Source: Setophaga petechia
Taxonomy: Eukaryota; Chordata; Aves; Passeriformes; Parulidae
NCBI GenBank assembly: GCA_024362935.1
Contig: JANCRA010000001.1
Coordinates: forward strand, 49,573,501-49,637,500
Direction: 5' to 3'
DNA length: 64,000 bases
A program made the position numbers and the translations under genes. Shown piece by piece: positions 10,538 to 21,789 of this stretch (position 1 is the first letter of the stretch; each line of letters begins with the position of its first letter). Below the pieces are notes generated by a model. It was not told where the DNA came from. It saw nothing but the letters and a program-made list of their open reading frames with translations, and made no database searches.

Positions 10538-13500
10538 CTGTAATACAGCAGAGACCAGCAAGGTTAATCTTTCCTGATGGACCAGAGCTAAGCACATACT
10601 CCTCCACAGCACCAGGGAAAAAAAAAAAAAAGTTGCCCAGAAGAGATATTCCTCTGCTACGTCACAGCTTTAGCAAACTTTCGGAAGGCCTCGCAGGTGA
10701 GCTTCACTTATTAGCTCCTGCAATTAGCAGACCCAGGAACAACCTGCTGGGTCTTGGCCCATAAATAAGAAAACACATTAAGGAGCCCAAACTGGCAAAT
10801 CAGGACCTCAGAAAGGAGGAGAATGCAACTTCAAACTCAGCTGCATACATTTCCTTGTTCCCCTATGATGCTTCCCACCCACATCACACAGACACAACCC
10901 CCTGCCCCAAAGGACTTTTTTAATACCTTCATCATCTTGGGTGGTCACTTTATATCTGGGTACTAAATGCAAACTGCTCTCAAGTACAGTTATGTCAGTC
11001 ATGTAAAAATAAAGCTACAGCTTTAACATCTGTGTCTGTGTCATCCCTCTCTGTGTGTCTAAGCCAATCCACAGTCATTTCCATCAGGAAGTCACTACGT
11101 TTTCCTTAAATTAGCATTGAGAATCTCAGCCTCTCCATGCACTTAACTTTGTCTTGTATAAACCTTTTCAGAAATGTTTGAGGCAATCTCCCTTCACCTG
11201 CTTGCATACTTAAAGGAGTTCTGCAGCAAGTTAATTACCTGGGAGGTCCTCTATTACTCTATCAAGTCTGTAACCAGCTATACACACACCTAAACACAAC
11301 AACACACACACAACCACTGCAAAACACATATCAACTACTGTAAAAATCACCTCAACCACTTTATCTTTTAAAATGAATTAATTTCTTTTAGTGAAGGAGA
11401 CTGTATGAATCACTGCTGTAAGCCCATTGACAGAATCCTTAGCTGACACTTACTCAATTGAATAAAAATATAGAGACCAATAGAAGATGGAAGCAGAAAA
11501 ATAAAGAACACAATTGTTTCAGGTCCTTTTTTCTTTGTCCTCCTAAACCATAGCAGCACAAAGGTTTTCATTGCTCCAATTTGTCTATCAAACTATCAGA
11601 TCCAATCTGAGACAATTTTAAGCTGTGCATTGTTATACTTCACAGACTGATGAAGCTGCAAACAAACAGCCACAAATCTTTATATAAAGTTAATAAAGTA
11701 ATTTCATTCTAAGTTACTTATCAGTTCTAGCATGAGGACTCAATTATCTAAGCTTTTTCCTATTCCTATAGGCACACTGTGCTCAAGACTCTCTTTGAAG
11801 GTTCCCAGATGAATGTTATGTGAAAGATGCAAGCAAGCAAGAAGAATATAGATGGCCCAGAGTCTGCCCAACCACTTCTAAATGCTCATGTTCTGAAAAA
11901 AATACAAGCAGAAAGCTTAGAGACATATATATTGCTTCTGGCAGAAGTGCTTCATTAAAAACAACCCACAAAACTGAAATAGGATCAATGATTTCTAACT
12001 GAAAAATAAGTCTTAAACATTAATTCTTCAGGCCCTTTGCTGAAAACCTTGCCTTTAAAATTTCTGCACTGCACATAAATGAAGCCTTGGTTCTGTCATA
12101 AGTGTAAAACAAAGCAGGGTTACTTGAAAGTCCAACATTCCAGCAGGATTTTTTTAATTGGGGTTTTTTTTTGTTGTTTATTCTCAGGTCTATCAGTTTG
12201 CTTACTTCTTGTCTTCACTCTAAATATATGTCCTCTTCACTGGATTCCCACCACAAGCACTAGTTTTAACTCAAATCAAGGAAAAGCCCTTTATTTTTGC
12301 ATGTGACACATTCCTCTGGTTCACTGCTCTTTCTAGTTTTTTATATTAATATGCAACCCCTTCAACAACCTGCATTTTGAAAGTCCTGAGTACAACAGAT
12401 CTGCACTCAGTCACTGAGTGAATTCTGCTAACAGAAGCATAAATTCCTCTTTAAAGATATCATACACATGCAATGAACACAGCATTAGAATAAAATTACA
12501 AAAGTCCAAGAGACTTTGACATAGGACTCAAAAGAGGGAGCACCACTGCCCTACAGCATTTATTGCATTTGTTCAGTTATTGCCCTTCTCTCCATCTGCA
12601 GCTCTCACAACCACCCACTAGCTTTATAACCACACCTGTTTCCCACATTTTTCTTTCCTCACCGTGGTCTTTTCTATCCTACTCTGAGAAGGCTTTATAT
12701 TATCTTTTGTCAAACTATGTTACTGTTTCACCATGATTCAGTTTCAAAGCTGTTAGATGAATTTGAAAATGTTGTCAATTTTTTTTAAAAACAAAACATA
12801 AAACTTCTGCTCTTGAACCTTGGTGTTTTCCCTGAATTCCCAGTGATATTTTCCTATTTTATTCATTCTTCTCTGCTTTTGTTTCCAGTTTGATAAAGAT
12901 CATATGTAATTGCCTAGTTTCTACCTTATTTTTTCTCTTTCTGAGCTGCATCAATAAGTGATACTTCAAAGAAAATGTTGAATTTATAGACCAAACAAAA
13001 TACTTCTCTTAGTACTTTAGAAGAAGCCCAACCATCTGCTCATTTCAAATAACATCATTCTTCATACTAATAAAATTAATTGTGTAAACTAATTTCAGCC
13101 TTTTAAAATAACAATCACTCCCAGAGCATTTACTTTATGTTGCTCACAGAGTATTTTAATATACCATGCTGTAAATAAAATAATGGTTTCCATATAAATT
13201 GATGTCGGTCTTTAAAAATATGCCATTTTCTCCCTCTTTTGACTGGATTACTCTTCTTAATAAATTCAATTTTTTTAAATGTCATGCACATTTCAGCAGT
13301 GATTTCTTGAAAAAGGGGCTGAGTGAAGAAGCACATGAAGGAATCTATTACCCCAAAACATAATAAGGGAGGATTGAGCATACAGACTAGGCTATATCTT
13401 TGAAAGCAGAAAATGTCATTTCCAATGATACGTATTTTTAAAGTATTTTTTTAGCAAAGGTGAATTTTCAGCAAAAAAGAAAGTGAAATCAAAATGCAAA

Positions 13501-14727
13501 ACAAAATTAAATTAGACAAGGAAATAAACCAAACAGAAAAGTAATGCTTTTTCTGAGCATCTGCTGAAACCCTGATTTTAAGCTTTTATATGGAAGGATA
13601 AAAAAAATCAGGTTGGCTCACAGCTACATCTGCTGACCTCCAACCAACCTCTCCTGTTTCTTTAGTTTATTTTCTTAAAACTTTCCCACATTGATTCTTC
13701 TTTCTGTTCTGTGAGGTATTAACAATCCTTGTCTCTACAATTCTGTCTCTGCCTGTAATTTTGCCCCTTTTTCTTGTTATTTTTCTTACAAGCTCTCCCA
13801 CAGCTTTTTCTTATAACTTAACAATTTTCCCAGACATCTGACCCCAAGTTATGGAGCTGGGCTGTATTTGAGCAAGACCTTGGATCCCTGGAAGACTCAC
13901 AGCTGAATGGGGTAGCTCAGAAAGAACTTCCAGGGCATAGGCAGAGTGGGTTACAGTTGTAGAGAAATCAATACCACAGGAGTAAAATTGTCATTTTGGC
14001 ACAGGTGTTTGCATCCAGCCCAAGCCAGAAATAAAAACATCTCAAGTGTTGCACTGGGGAAAAAAACCCGAAAAACAAATCAACCAATGCAACACACTAC
14101 AAAACAAACTAAAAACCCACCTAGCAGTTAAAATATCTAAACACTGCCTAGGATCATATGTATTGCATATGTACTCGAGCTTCAAATTTCAGCATTTATT
14201 AAGTTACGAAATTTCCTTGCTAAAACAATGTGCCACAAAGGACTGATACTCCTCACCAATCCTGGAAGATTTTTGCCCTTCAGCAATTTCAGTACAATGT
14301 CAGAGCTTACAGTGTTATTTGTCACCTTACTCTGGTTGCTTATCACTGAAACAGTCATCTCAGATACATTTTCTAGTGCTTACTAAAACCAGATGTTAGC
14401 AAAAGAGTTAAATATAAGGATTTTGGACGAGCATTTTTTGCCCTTCCTTATGACCCCATCCTTTGTTGAAAATCAGTTAAATCTTTGGAGCATGTGTTTA
14501 GATATGTTAGAAATCATATTTCTCTTCTGTTGTGATTTAATCTTTACTTAATCTTTAGCATTCCACTGCCCTTTTGCCCTGCAAACCCAGTTACCATTGC
14601 ATACCAAAGCCCTGAGGGTACCTCACATGGTGTATGATAAATCCCAACTCTTAATATGTAGACAGTATAATTTGGTTCCACTTACACAAAGTAAGTCTAA
14701 TTCTGTGCTTTAATATCCTTGAATTTT
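10538..14727. other. AT-rich non-coding stretch
   Basis: No gene recognised. A (CA)-rich patch lies at about 11281-11315 and an A run at about 10618-10631. A CRE-like TACGTCA occurs near 10660, followed by a GCAG|GTGAGC donor-like string on the plus strand near 10696, without supporting exon structure. Short open frames up to 83 codons are unremarkable. Confidence 0.55.
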
Positions 14728-14873
14728 GGGAGTTTTTGCTCAGTTGTTTAGAACATGGCATTGATAATGTAATGCTTGTGGGCTTGATCCCTTATGGATC
14801 ATTCACCTAAGAGCTGGATCCAAGGATCCTTGCGGGTCCCTTCCAACTCAGACTATCCTGTAATTCTGTGGAG
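14728..14873 (+). mobile_element. tRNA-Ile-derived SINE with CR1-like tail (TguSINE1 type)
   Basis: The 5' half aligns by eye with a tRNA-Ile gene: TTTTTGCTCAGTTGTTTAGA corresponds to the D-arm and A box (GCTCAGTTGGTTAGA in tRNA-Ile). It is followed by CATGG-x-x-x-TGATAAT around the anticodon arm, and by GGCTTGATCCC (14781-14791) as the B box and T-arm. After the tRNA-like end (GGATCATTCAC) comes a CR1-type 3' segment: AGCTGGATCCAAGGATCC, GGGTCCCTTCCAACTCA, then AATTCTGTGGA. A short tRNA head joined to a CR1 3' end is the architecture of zebra finch TguSINE1, which is thought to use CR1 enzymes for mobilisation. The copy is diverged, with a decayed terminal 8-mer repeat. It is not a functional tRNA gene. 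Confidence 0.8.
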
Positions 14874-17800
14874 TATTTCATGTAGTATCACCACAAAATA
14901 AAGACTAATTTTCTACAATTAATATTGGAATTATCTAAAGACTGAAACACAGAAAACAAATCCAAAGCTAGAAAATAAATACATTCCATCAGAAAAAATA
15001 AATTACATATTCTTGAACTAGCTTATCCTACTTCTTCATCAGCTGCTTGGAATGTTTGCAGAAATCAGGAATGACCTTTTTCATCATGTTTCTCAACTGC
15101 ACACACAGGTTCTCTGATGCAAAGTTAAATGAGTTTACCCACTGCAAGATACACAGCTTGAGATTTGTAATTACTTCAGTGGCAGCCAATCTGAAGTCCA
15201 AGTACAAAGCTACTTCTGGCAGTTCTAAGAAATTACAAGTCTACAACATCAAGATACATCTCAGGATTCTTTCAGAATCAATAATCAGTTAAGAAAGGAT
15301 GTAAATACAACAAGAGTCAGAAATTTGGCTTTCCAGACAGAAATTAATCTTTATTTTCAACTTGAAACTCAGAGCTTAAAAACAAGGAGAAATATTTTTC
15401 TTCTGTAAGACTAATTGGCCTCTGAAAAAGTTACACTGACAAAAACAACAGAAACACTTCAGAGACTCAGAATAACAACCTACCTTTTGGAAAGCTACCC
15501 TGTCTGTGCTCTTTAATACATAACTGAGGAGATTGCTGTTATGTTCAACACATGCTCATGAGTTTTCCCAAATCTCAGCAGCAATTTATTTATTTTAGCC
15601 TCTGTCATATTACTTGTTCAATAACATGAGAGATTTCTTTTTTTTATCGTATTAGCAGCCCTTTCAGAACAAACATTTTAAAAATATATGTAATTATTTC
15701 CCAAAATGCCTGTAATTTTGCTCAGATTCTCTCTGTGACCACCGCATGAGTGAATTAAAATTATATATCACAGCTCTACTTGCAAACCTACAATTAGTAT
15801 TTCAATTTTTTAAATAGTCTAGAGAGGCTTTTCATAACTCAAATTTATTACCCTAGCTACAGAAGGATGGAAATGTGAAGACTTGCTGGCTATCATTCTA
15901 TGGCAGAGATCTCCAAACCACACACCAAAGTACACTTTCAATTGACTGTGGGGATCACAGCTTCTCAGAGAGTAGGGGCTATCTGGATCGTGCTGCCATA
16001 TGGTTTATGAAAACAAAGGAGGAAATATCATCTCTTTTTTTATTGCTCTGGAAATTCAGAAACACTGAAGCCTAAATTAACGCTGGTAAGTTATCACCTA
16101 AAACCTCCCAAGTGGCAAAACCATCCAGTCAACCTCCCCTTGCTATTATCCTATATATTGTGAGAAGAGAAAGTCAGGCTTTGCATCTTACAGTAAGAGA
16201 GAAAGTGATTTAAACTTGGCTTATTTAGGTAATTTCATTTGCATGATAGTGAGAAGCACTAAAATACAACTGACAAGTAATACTTGTTTAGCTGTATTTT
16301 AATCATAAGCTCTTTAGTAGGCAAGACCTCAGTTGCTGAAAAGGATAACAATGATTTCTGAATTGCAAGCAGATGAAAACAACTGCTAGACATGTCTTCA
16401 CAATTATGTATTTTACAGATGCAGTTGATAACTTTCAAGTTGGAGACTATAATACTGCATAGATACCACATGTAACACAAAGGAGCTAAAATTTCTGTAA
16501 GAAAGAAGTAAAAACTACTGAATTTTTTTTTTACAAACTGGAATAATTCTTAAGCCAAGGTGTCACTAGCACATGATCCAAGTGAAAGAAAATAATTCCC
16601 CTGTGTTACTGCAAACTCTGGTATCTCATTACATATTTAAGCCCACTCTGAGTTAAAAAAATAAGTTTGCATATTATACCTCATCACTTTTACAGGACAA
16701 AACCCAGATCAATTTGCAAAGAAAAGATATTCCTGTCTTTTACCCAATATAGTACTTTATAAGCATTGGCAATGACTGGAAAAGCTATTACTGCACAGTT
16801 TCAGGGTTGGCTGTTTTTCAAGCACAATCTTTTGAAGTTCTGTTGGGTTTGTTCCCCCATTAACTTTAATTTCTCCTAAAGTCATCATTTCCTATTTGAA
16901 GAAAGTAGCACAAGACAGGAAATATTTTTTTCCTGTTAACAAGCCTATCTCAACACTGATCACTCCACTTCTGTGTGATTCCTGAGGCTCACACAGCTGG
17001 AAATGTCAACCAACAATGAAAAGAACAGAGAGAGAAATAAAGAGAATTCAAATTTGTGACTGCATCACCCATGCTCAGCTCCTGCCTTGTCTCTGGGGAA
17101 GACTTACAGGACTCTGAAACACGGTCAGCAACAGCCAATGTGCAGTTAGCTACTGCCTATGGCAGCCCAAAATCACCACTTCCTTCTCAAAGACATTTTT
17201 CTACTGAGTGTAAATTGTTGACATACTAGACTTTCATAGCAGTTACTTACCAGGGAGCTGGATTTTAAAGACTTTTTTTTTATTTCTACTGATGACATAG
17301 CTGAACACAAACTAACTTTCCTTTTTAATTTTACAGTTACTCAGACTTAAACAGCTTTTCCCTTGTTTCTGCAATGATGTCAACATGTTTCATTTTTACA
17401 CGTCTACAATTATTTACATGACAAAGCCCTAAATAGTGTTAATTTTCTCTCATTTTGTAAAATGAGAGAAAAGGCAATTGTGCTGACAGCGTTCCATTTC
17501 TGAAAACTTTTAGTACAGGCATTTTAATGACATGTTGATAATTTTATGAGTGTCAAAGTTAGCAGAAAATCACACAAATGACATGGAAAACCAGGAATTC
17601 TTGTCTAATTTTCAGCTCAGTTTTAACCATCTGACTAGAAGCTCTGGGAACAGACCCAACTCTTACTTTAAACCTGCATCTCGTATTTTATCTTGCCAGG
17701 AACTAAATGCCAACAATTCAGGCAGAAGTTCTCAATAGTGAACACATTGCCTATTTCTGCTGATTGTTTGGAAAAACAGAGCAACCAACCAAACCACTTT

Positions 17801-19127
17801 AAGTGCACTGTATAAATGCAGAATATCAAGATGAGAGGTAGCTCAGCCCCACCAATACAGTAAATAGGCCTTGGAATTTAATCAATGATGAACGGTAGAG
17901 TGAATAATTGCCAGTACCCTCCTATAGTCAAAACCATCTTTTGCAGATTCATTTTAGCCTTCACTGGAATAACACAGCAAGTAAATCTCCATCAAGTCAC
18001 TCAACAATCCCCTCCATCTTTTTTTAGCCCTTGCAACCCCAGGTGAAAAAAATAATTTAACAACAAAGCACTCCATCTGACTGGGAAATCATTGCCTCAT
18101 TGATTTTTTTATCACTTCATAATATCACACCAATATTTCTTAAAGAAAATTTACTAAGCCTTGGAATGGCAGAGTGCACTGAGCTCAGCCAGGTGTGCAA
18201 TTCTATTGACATCTCGTGTATTTGAAGTTCAGATTAGAGAGACTTATTTTTCTAAAAAAGATAACCTCTCACAGAAAATAATTATGATCTCATTTTGCAA
18301 GTCTGACATCTCATGTGTGTCAATTCAGTTTATGATCCACGTATCCTTTCTACATTAAACACTGCCAAACCCTGTTCCAGTGAGAACAGGTTCATAGGCT
18401 TTTTAAGCCCAAACTAGCAGCTTAAACAGATATGGAGAAAAAAAAAGTCAGCTTTATTCTGAAAACTGCATCACCACACACTCTTACAGCTTGACTTTTC
18501 TCCTCTTCAGGCACTAGAACTCAGGACTCATTCAAGTAGTATTTCTCATAGTAATGTCTACCAGAGCTCCTAAAGGAAATCTTGACTTGGAAGCCACTGG
18601 GCAGAGGAAAACTCAAGCTAAATAGGATAAAAATGTATCCTGATCAACTTCAAGAGAACCAGTTCACTTGCTCTCCAGTTATCAGGAATTAAACGACACC
18701 TTATCTCCCATTTTTGAAATCATTAGAAGGCATTCAGCCACAGCTGACTAACAGGCTCCTTCCAAGCACAGTGGGAACTTATTACTACCCTGTACTGTCA
18801 AAGAAACTTTGAAAAGTTGGCTTTCCAAGAAGTTTGAGTGACTCTCCTTCATCTCAGCTCTTTTAACAGATTTGTTAAGAGCTCATTACTTTTATCACTT
18901 TGCTCTTCGTTAAGTGAGCCTGTGCCACTGAAACAAGTTACTGTAGAAAGTTTGGATCCATAGTTAAACTACCCCCTGCTGGAAAATATTATGTTCTGAG
19001 TAATTAACTGCCTCCATTTCTGCTAACAGAAATTTATTTTTTTGAGTGTAAACCTCAATAAAAAAAGAAATCCCAAAGCATGTACCACAGGAACAAAGTG
19101 GCATGAAAACTTAGGTCCTAAAATTGT
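14874..19127. other. AT-rich non-coding stretch with a strong inverted repeat
   Basis: No gene recognised. It contains the near-perfect 30 bp inverted repeat at 17443-17472 (separate entry) and short homopolymers. A candidate short exon (15484-15523, minus) and a donor-like CTG|GTAAGT at about 17255 (minus) are discussed under findings. Open frames of 60-81 codons show no motif. Confidence 0.5.
17443..17472. repeat. Inverted repeat, 14 bp perfect arms, 2-base spacer
   Basis: TTTTCTCTCATTTT is followed by GT and then by its exact reverse complement AAAATGAGAGAAAA. The structure could extrude as a cruciform or fold as a very tight hairpin in RNA. The arms are too short for a microRNA precursor, and the flanks do not extend the pairing well. 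Confidence 0.9.
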
Positions 19128-19165
19128 CCTTAACTATTGAGAAACACCTTAACTATTGAGAAACA
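19128..19165 (+). repeat. Perfect tandem duplication of 19 bp
   Basis: The unit CCTTAACTATTGAGAAACA occurs at 19128-19146 and again at 19147-19165 without a mismatch. It looks like a recent local slippage or repair duplication in AT-rich non-coding sequence. Confidence 0.95.
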
Positions 19166-19292
19166 TTTGGATAAAAATCCACAATTAATTCCAAAACTTT
19201 TTAAGTTACTTATAAATTTAGACAAAAGTGTGTGCTGTCTACCCAAAGTTATTTTATTATACTCCTTCTCTAGAACTTCCATGCCAGCTAAC

Positions 19293-19333
19293 AAGGTCAA
19301 AGCACTTGACCAAGGTCAAGCACTTGACCTTGA
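19293..19333. promoter_or_regulatory. Cluster of AGGTCA half-sites in a duplicated inverted repeat
   Basis: The segment contains AAGGTCA at 19293-19299 and 19312-19318, and the opposite-strand forms TTGACC near 19306-19311 and TGACCTTGA at 19325-19333. The last, read on the minus strand, is TCAAGGTCA, the extended half-site bound by ERR and SF-1/NR5A-type nuclear receptors. CAAGGTCAAG-CA-CTTGACCTTG (19311-19332) is a 10 bp perfect inverted repeat with a 2-base centre. Function is inferred from motif identity only. Confidence 0.4.
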
Positions 19334-21579
19334 CTAGCTAAATTAGTTTAAAATACACAAGCACATAGAATAGTTAGGAAGATACTCCTCTGAAAAAGCT
19401 GAGGGAAGTTTTTAATTATTTATAAACAATAAAAGTTTAGTCAAAAAACTTGACTGTATCAATTTAAGGAATACATTCCCACAACAATGATGAATTTTCA
19501 GATTGCTCCCAGTAAGCCAAATAAATTACATTTTAGACCCTTACCAGAACAGTTTCTACAAAAGACCACTGTTTGTTTAGAATAACTCATTCACAATTGT
19601 CATTATCATCCCATTAATACAAAATCATCAGTCTCTTGACCATTCTCCTCTTGAGTCTCTAAAGTTTCCCTGAATATCCGACATTATAATCCATTTCCTT
19701 GAAATGGATTTTTATGTTTAAGTTCTGTCCAAAAGCTTCTGAAAATAAGCTCCAAAAATAAATGTTATCTAAGCTCTCCAGTAAAATCATACTTCCATAT
19801 TGTCTCATGACAGCCTATGGATGATTGTATTTAAATTTAACCTACTGAGTATCCAGTGAGGTTTACCAAAGTACATAAGCACTATCTTGATGTGTTAATT
19901 GCAAGCTACCATTCCTTTCTTGTGAAATTAATGCCTGAGAAAGGCTCGATGGCTCTCCTCTCTCACCTTACCTTGATAGAAAGCAATTTTCTTCGTGTTT
20001 CTGGATCTGATAAACATCTAATAATGAAAACACTCATTTGTTCTGAGCTGTTTTTTAACAGCAAAGGAGTACATACAACCAGTCCAATTAGAATGAAAAA
20101 CCTGTGTTAAAAACTCAATACAAGCGTAACATTAATAATAAGCACATACAGCATGTAGAGTGGCAGTTCCCATGGCAACCATACCTCTCACTGCACATCT
20201 AATAAAGCAGGGCCTTTCTACACGAGTGCCAAAAGCACAGATACCATGCCAATCACTGGTATGGCATGAATTTATGTACACATCCCCTAGCATGTTAGTA
20301 TGGAACTTCCTAACAGGGTTTCATGCCGTAGCTGTTCTCTCTGCCATGACCAGTGAAAAAAGCCACCGTGGAGAAGTGTTTATCACATTTTACACCATTT
20401 CTCAATATTTTGACACGCCTGTCATGATTGTGTGACCTTCAAACCTCCGACACTCTTTAAACATCCCCTGATGTTTGTTAAAAGGGTCAGAGTCAAGACT
20501 TCAGAGTAGCTGCTATTACTGTGGGCCCTGTCCTCTTTGCAAATGCAACTTCACAGTTCACTCATGTAATTTTTGCTTCCTAAGACTCTCCCTGCTTTCT
20601 CTTGTCAACTTCTCTTCCCTTTGACAGCACAGTATTTCAATTAGAATTTAATCAAAAACTTAAACCTGTCAAGTTTATTCACTCTGAGACCCCATTCTTG
20701 GGGAAAAAAACTCTTAGTATTGACACTCTACCCTCATTTCACTGCTGAATTTTTGCTTTCTCTATAGTTGCCACCCTTCCCCAATGCCCTTTGCAGTCTG
20801 CCACGTGGATGTGCCCTGTTGAGAAATGCATGAAACAGCTTAATGACAAGAACTCTGAACATGTGCTGAGGTCTGCAGTACCCTGTCTGATCTAGTCCAT
20901 GCTCAGTCACACAAGGACTGGACTAATACATCCTGGATGACCAACAAATCCCAAGCACTGCACAGCTTCAGTCTAGATGTTCACTCAAAACCACACACTT
21001 TGATCCTGTTTATGATAAACTCTCCTGTCTACAAGCCCAAACTAGAATTTAGGAGTAAACTACTTTAGACCTGTCAAGAATAGAAAATGTGAGATCAGCA
21101 GAAAATAAACCACTACAAAACCAGCAGAACTTTTTCCTCCTTATGTATAAAGTCAAATAAGTTGATTCTCATGGGCAAAACCTCAAAACCTATTCCATTT
21201 ACTGGCCTGAAAACAAGCAGCACTAACATCTGAAATAACCACGTGCTGTGGATCTTCACACCTCTGCACACTCATTAATGCAGTCTGAAAAAGCATTCAG
21301 ATACAGAACTATGACTAACATTCTATGGGATTAGAAACAAGCATGTAGCCAATTTCTGACTTTTCAAACCACTTATTGTTAAAAATAATAGCCTCAAGTC
21401 AACAGAGATGGAAGAATTCTTTGAGGAGAGATTACTGACCGAATTATATAAAAAGCAGTGCAAATCATGTCTCCTAACATCAGCGTCCTCAAGAAACTGA
21501 AAATGACAATTCATAAACCCAAACTATATCATACAAAACTCACCCAAACAAAAAAGAAAGAAGGAATAAAAATACATGG
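19334..21579. other. AT-rich non-coding stretch with candidate short exons
   Basis: No named gene recognised. Three short minus-strand open segments with splice-like borders lie at 19972-20017, 21262-21284 and 21440-21496 (see findings). The first ends in CAAG|GTAAGG and is preceded by TGTTTTCATTATTAG. The last is preceded by GAATTGTCATTTTCAG and reads FLEDADVRRHDLHCFLYNS. These are too short to be reliable alone. Confidence 0.3.
20166..20179. promoter_or_regulatory. X-box-like RFX motif
   Basis: GTTCCCATGGCAAC fits the bipartite RFX X-box pattern (GTTNCC, then a palindromic complement GGNAAC). RFX proteins bind such sites in ciliary and other promoters and enhancers. There is no adjacent CpG-rich promoter here, so if used it would be a distal element. 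Confidence 0.35.
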
Positions 21580-21789
21580 AAGTGATCATCACTCAAAGAG
21601 ACTCATGAATTAATTTTTCAAGTTTTCAACAAAAAAATACACTTGATAACAAAAAATTTTACTGGGTTTCTGAAAGGAATACAGAAGTGATCATCACTCA
21701 AAGAGACTCAGGAATTAATTTTGCAAGTTTTCAACACAAAATACACTTGATAACAAAAAAATTTTACTGGGTTTCTGAAAGGAATTATG
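21580..21789 (+). repeat. Tandem duplication, two copies of about 105 bp
   Basis: AAGTGATCATCACTCAAAGA starts at 21580 and again at 21685. The following approximately 85 bases repeat with only a few substitutions (ATGAATTAATTTTTC versus AGGAATTAATTTTGC) and 1-base indels in A runs, ending with TGGGTTTCTGAAAGGAAT in both copies. High identity indicates a fairly recent duplication. Apart from this it is ordinary AT-rich sequence with no coding potential. Confidence 0.95.

Noticed and set aside
14728..14803. A possible tRNA-Ile gene
   Set aside because: The sequence is too diverged in the stems and runs directly into a CR1-like tail, which identifies a SINE.
21323..21514. 63-codon minus-strand frame as a full gene
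   Set aside because: It has no features of a complete small protein. Only its first part, with a good acceptor, is kept as a weak candidate exon in the findings.
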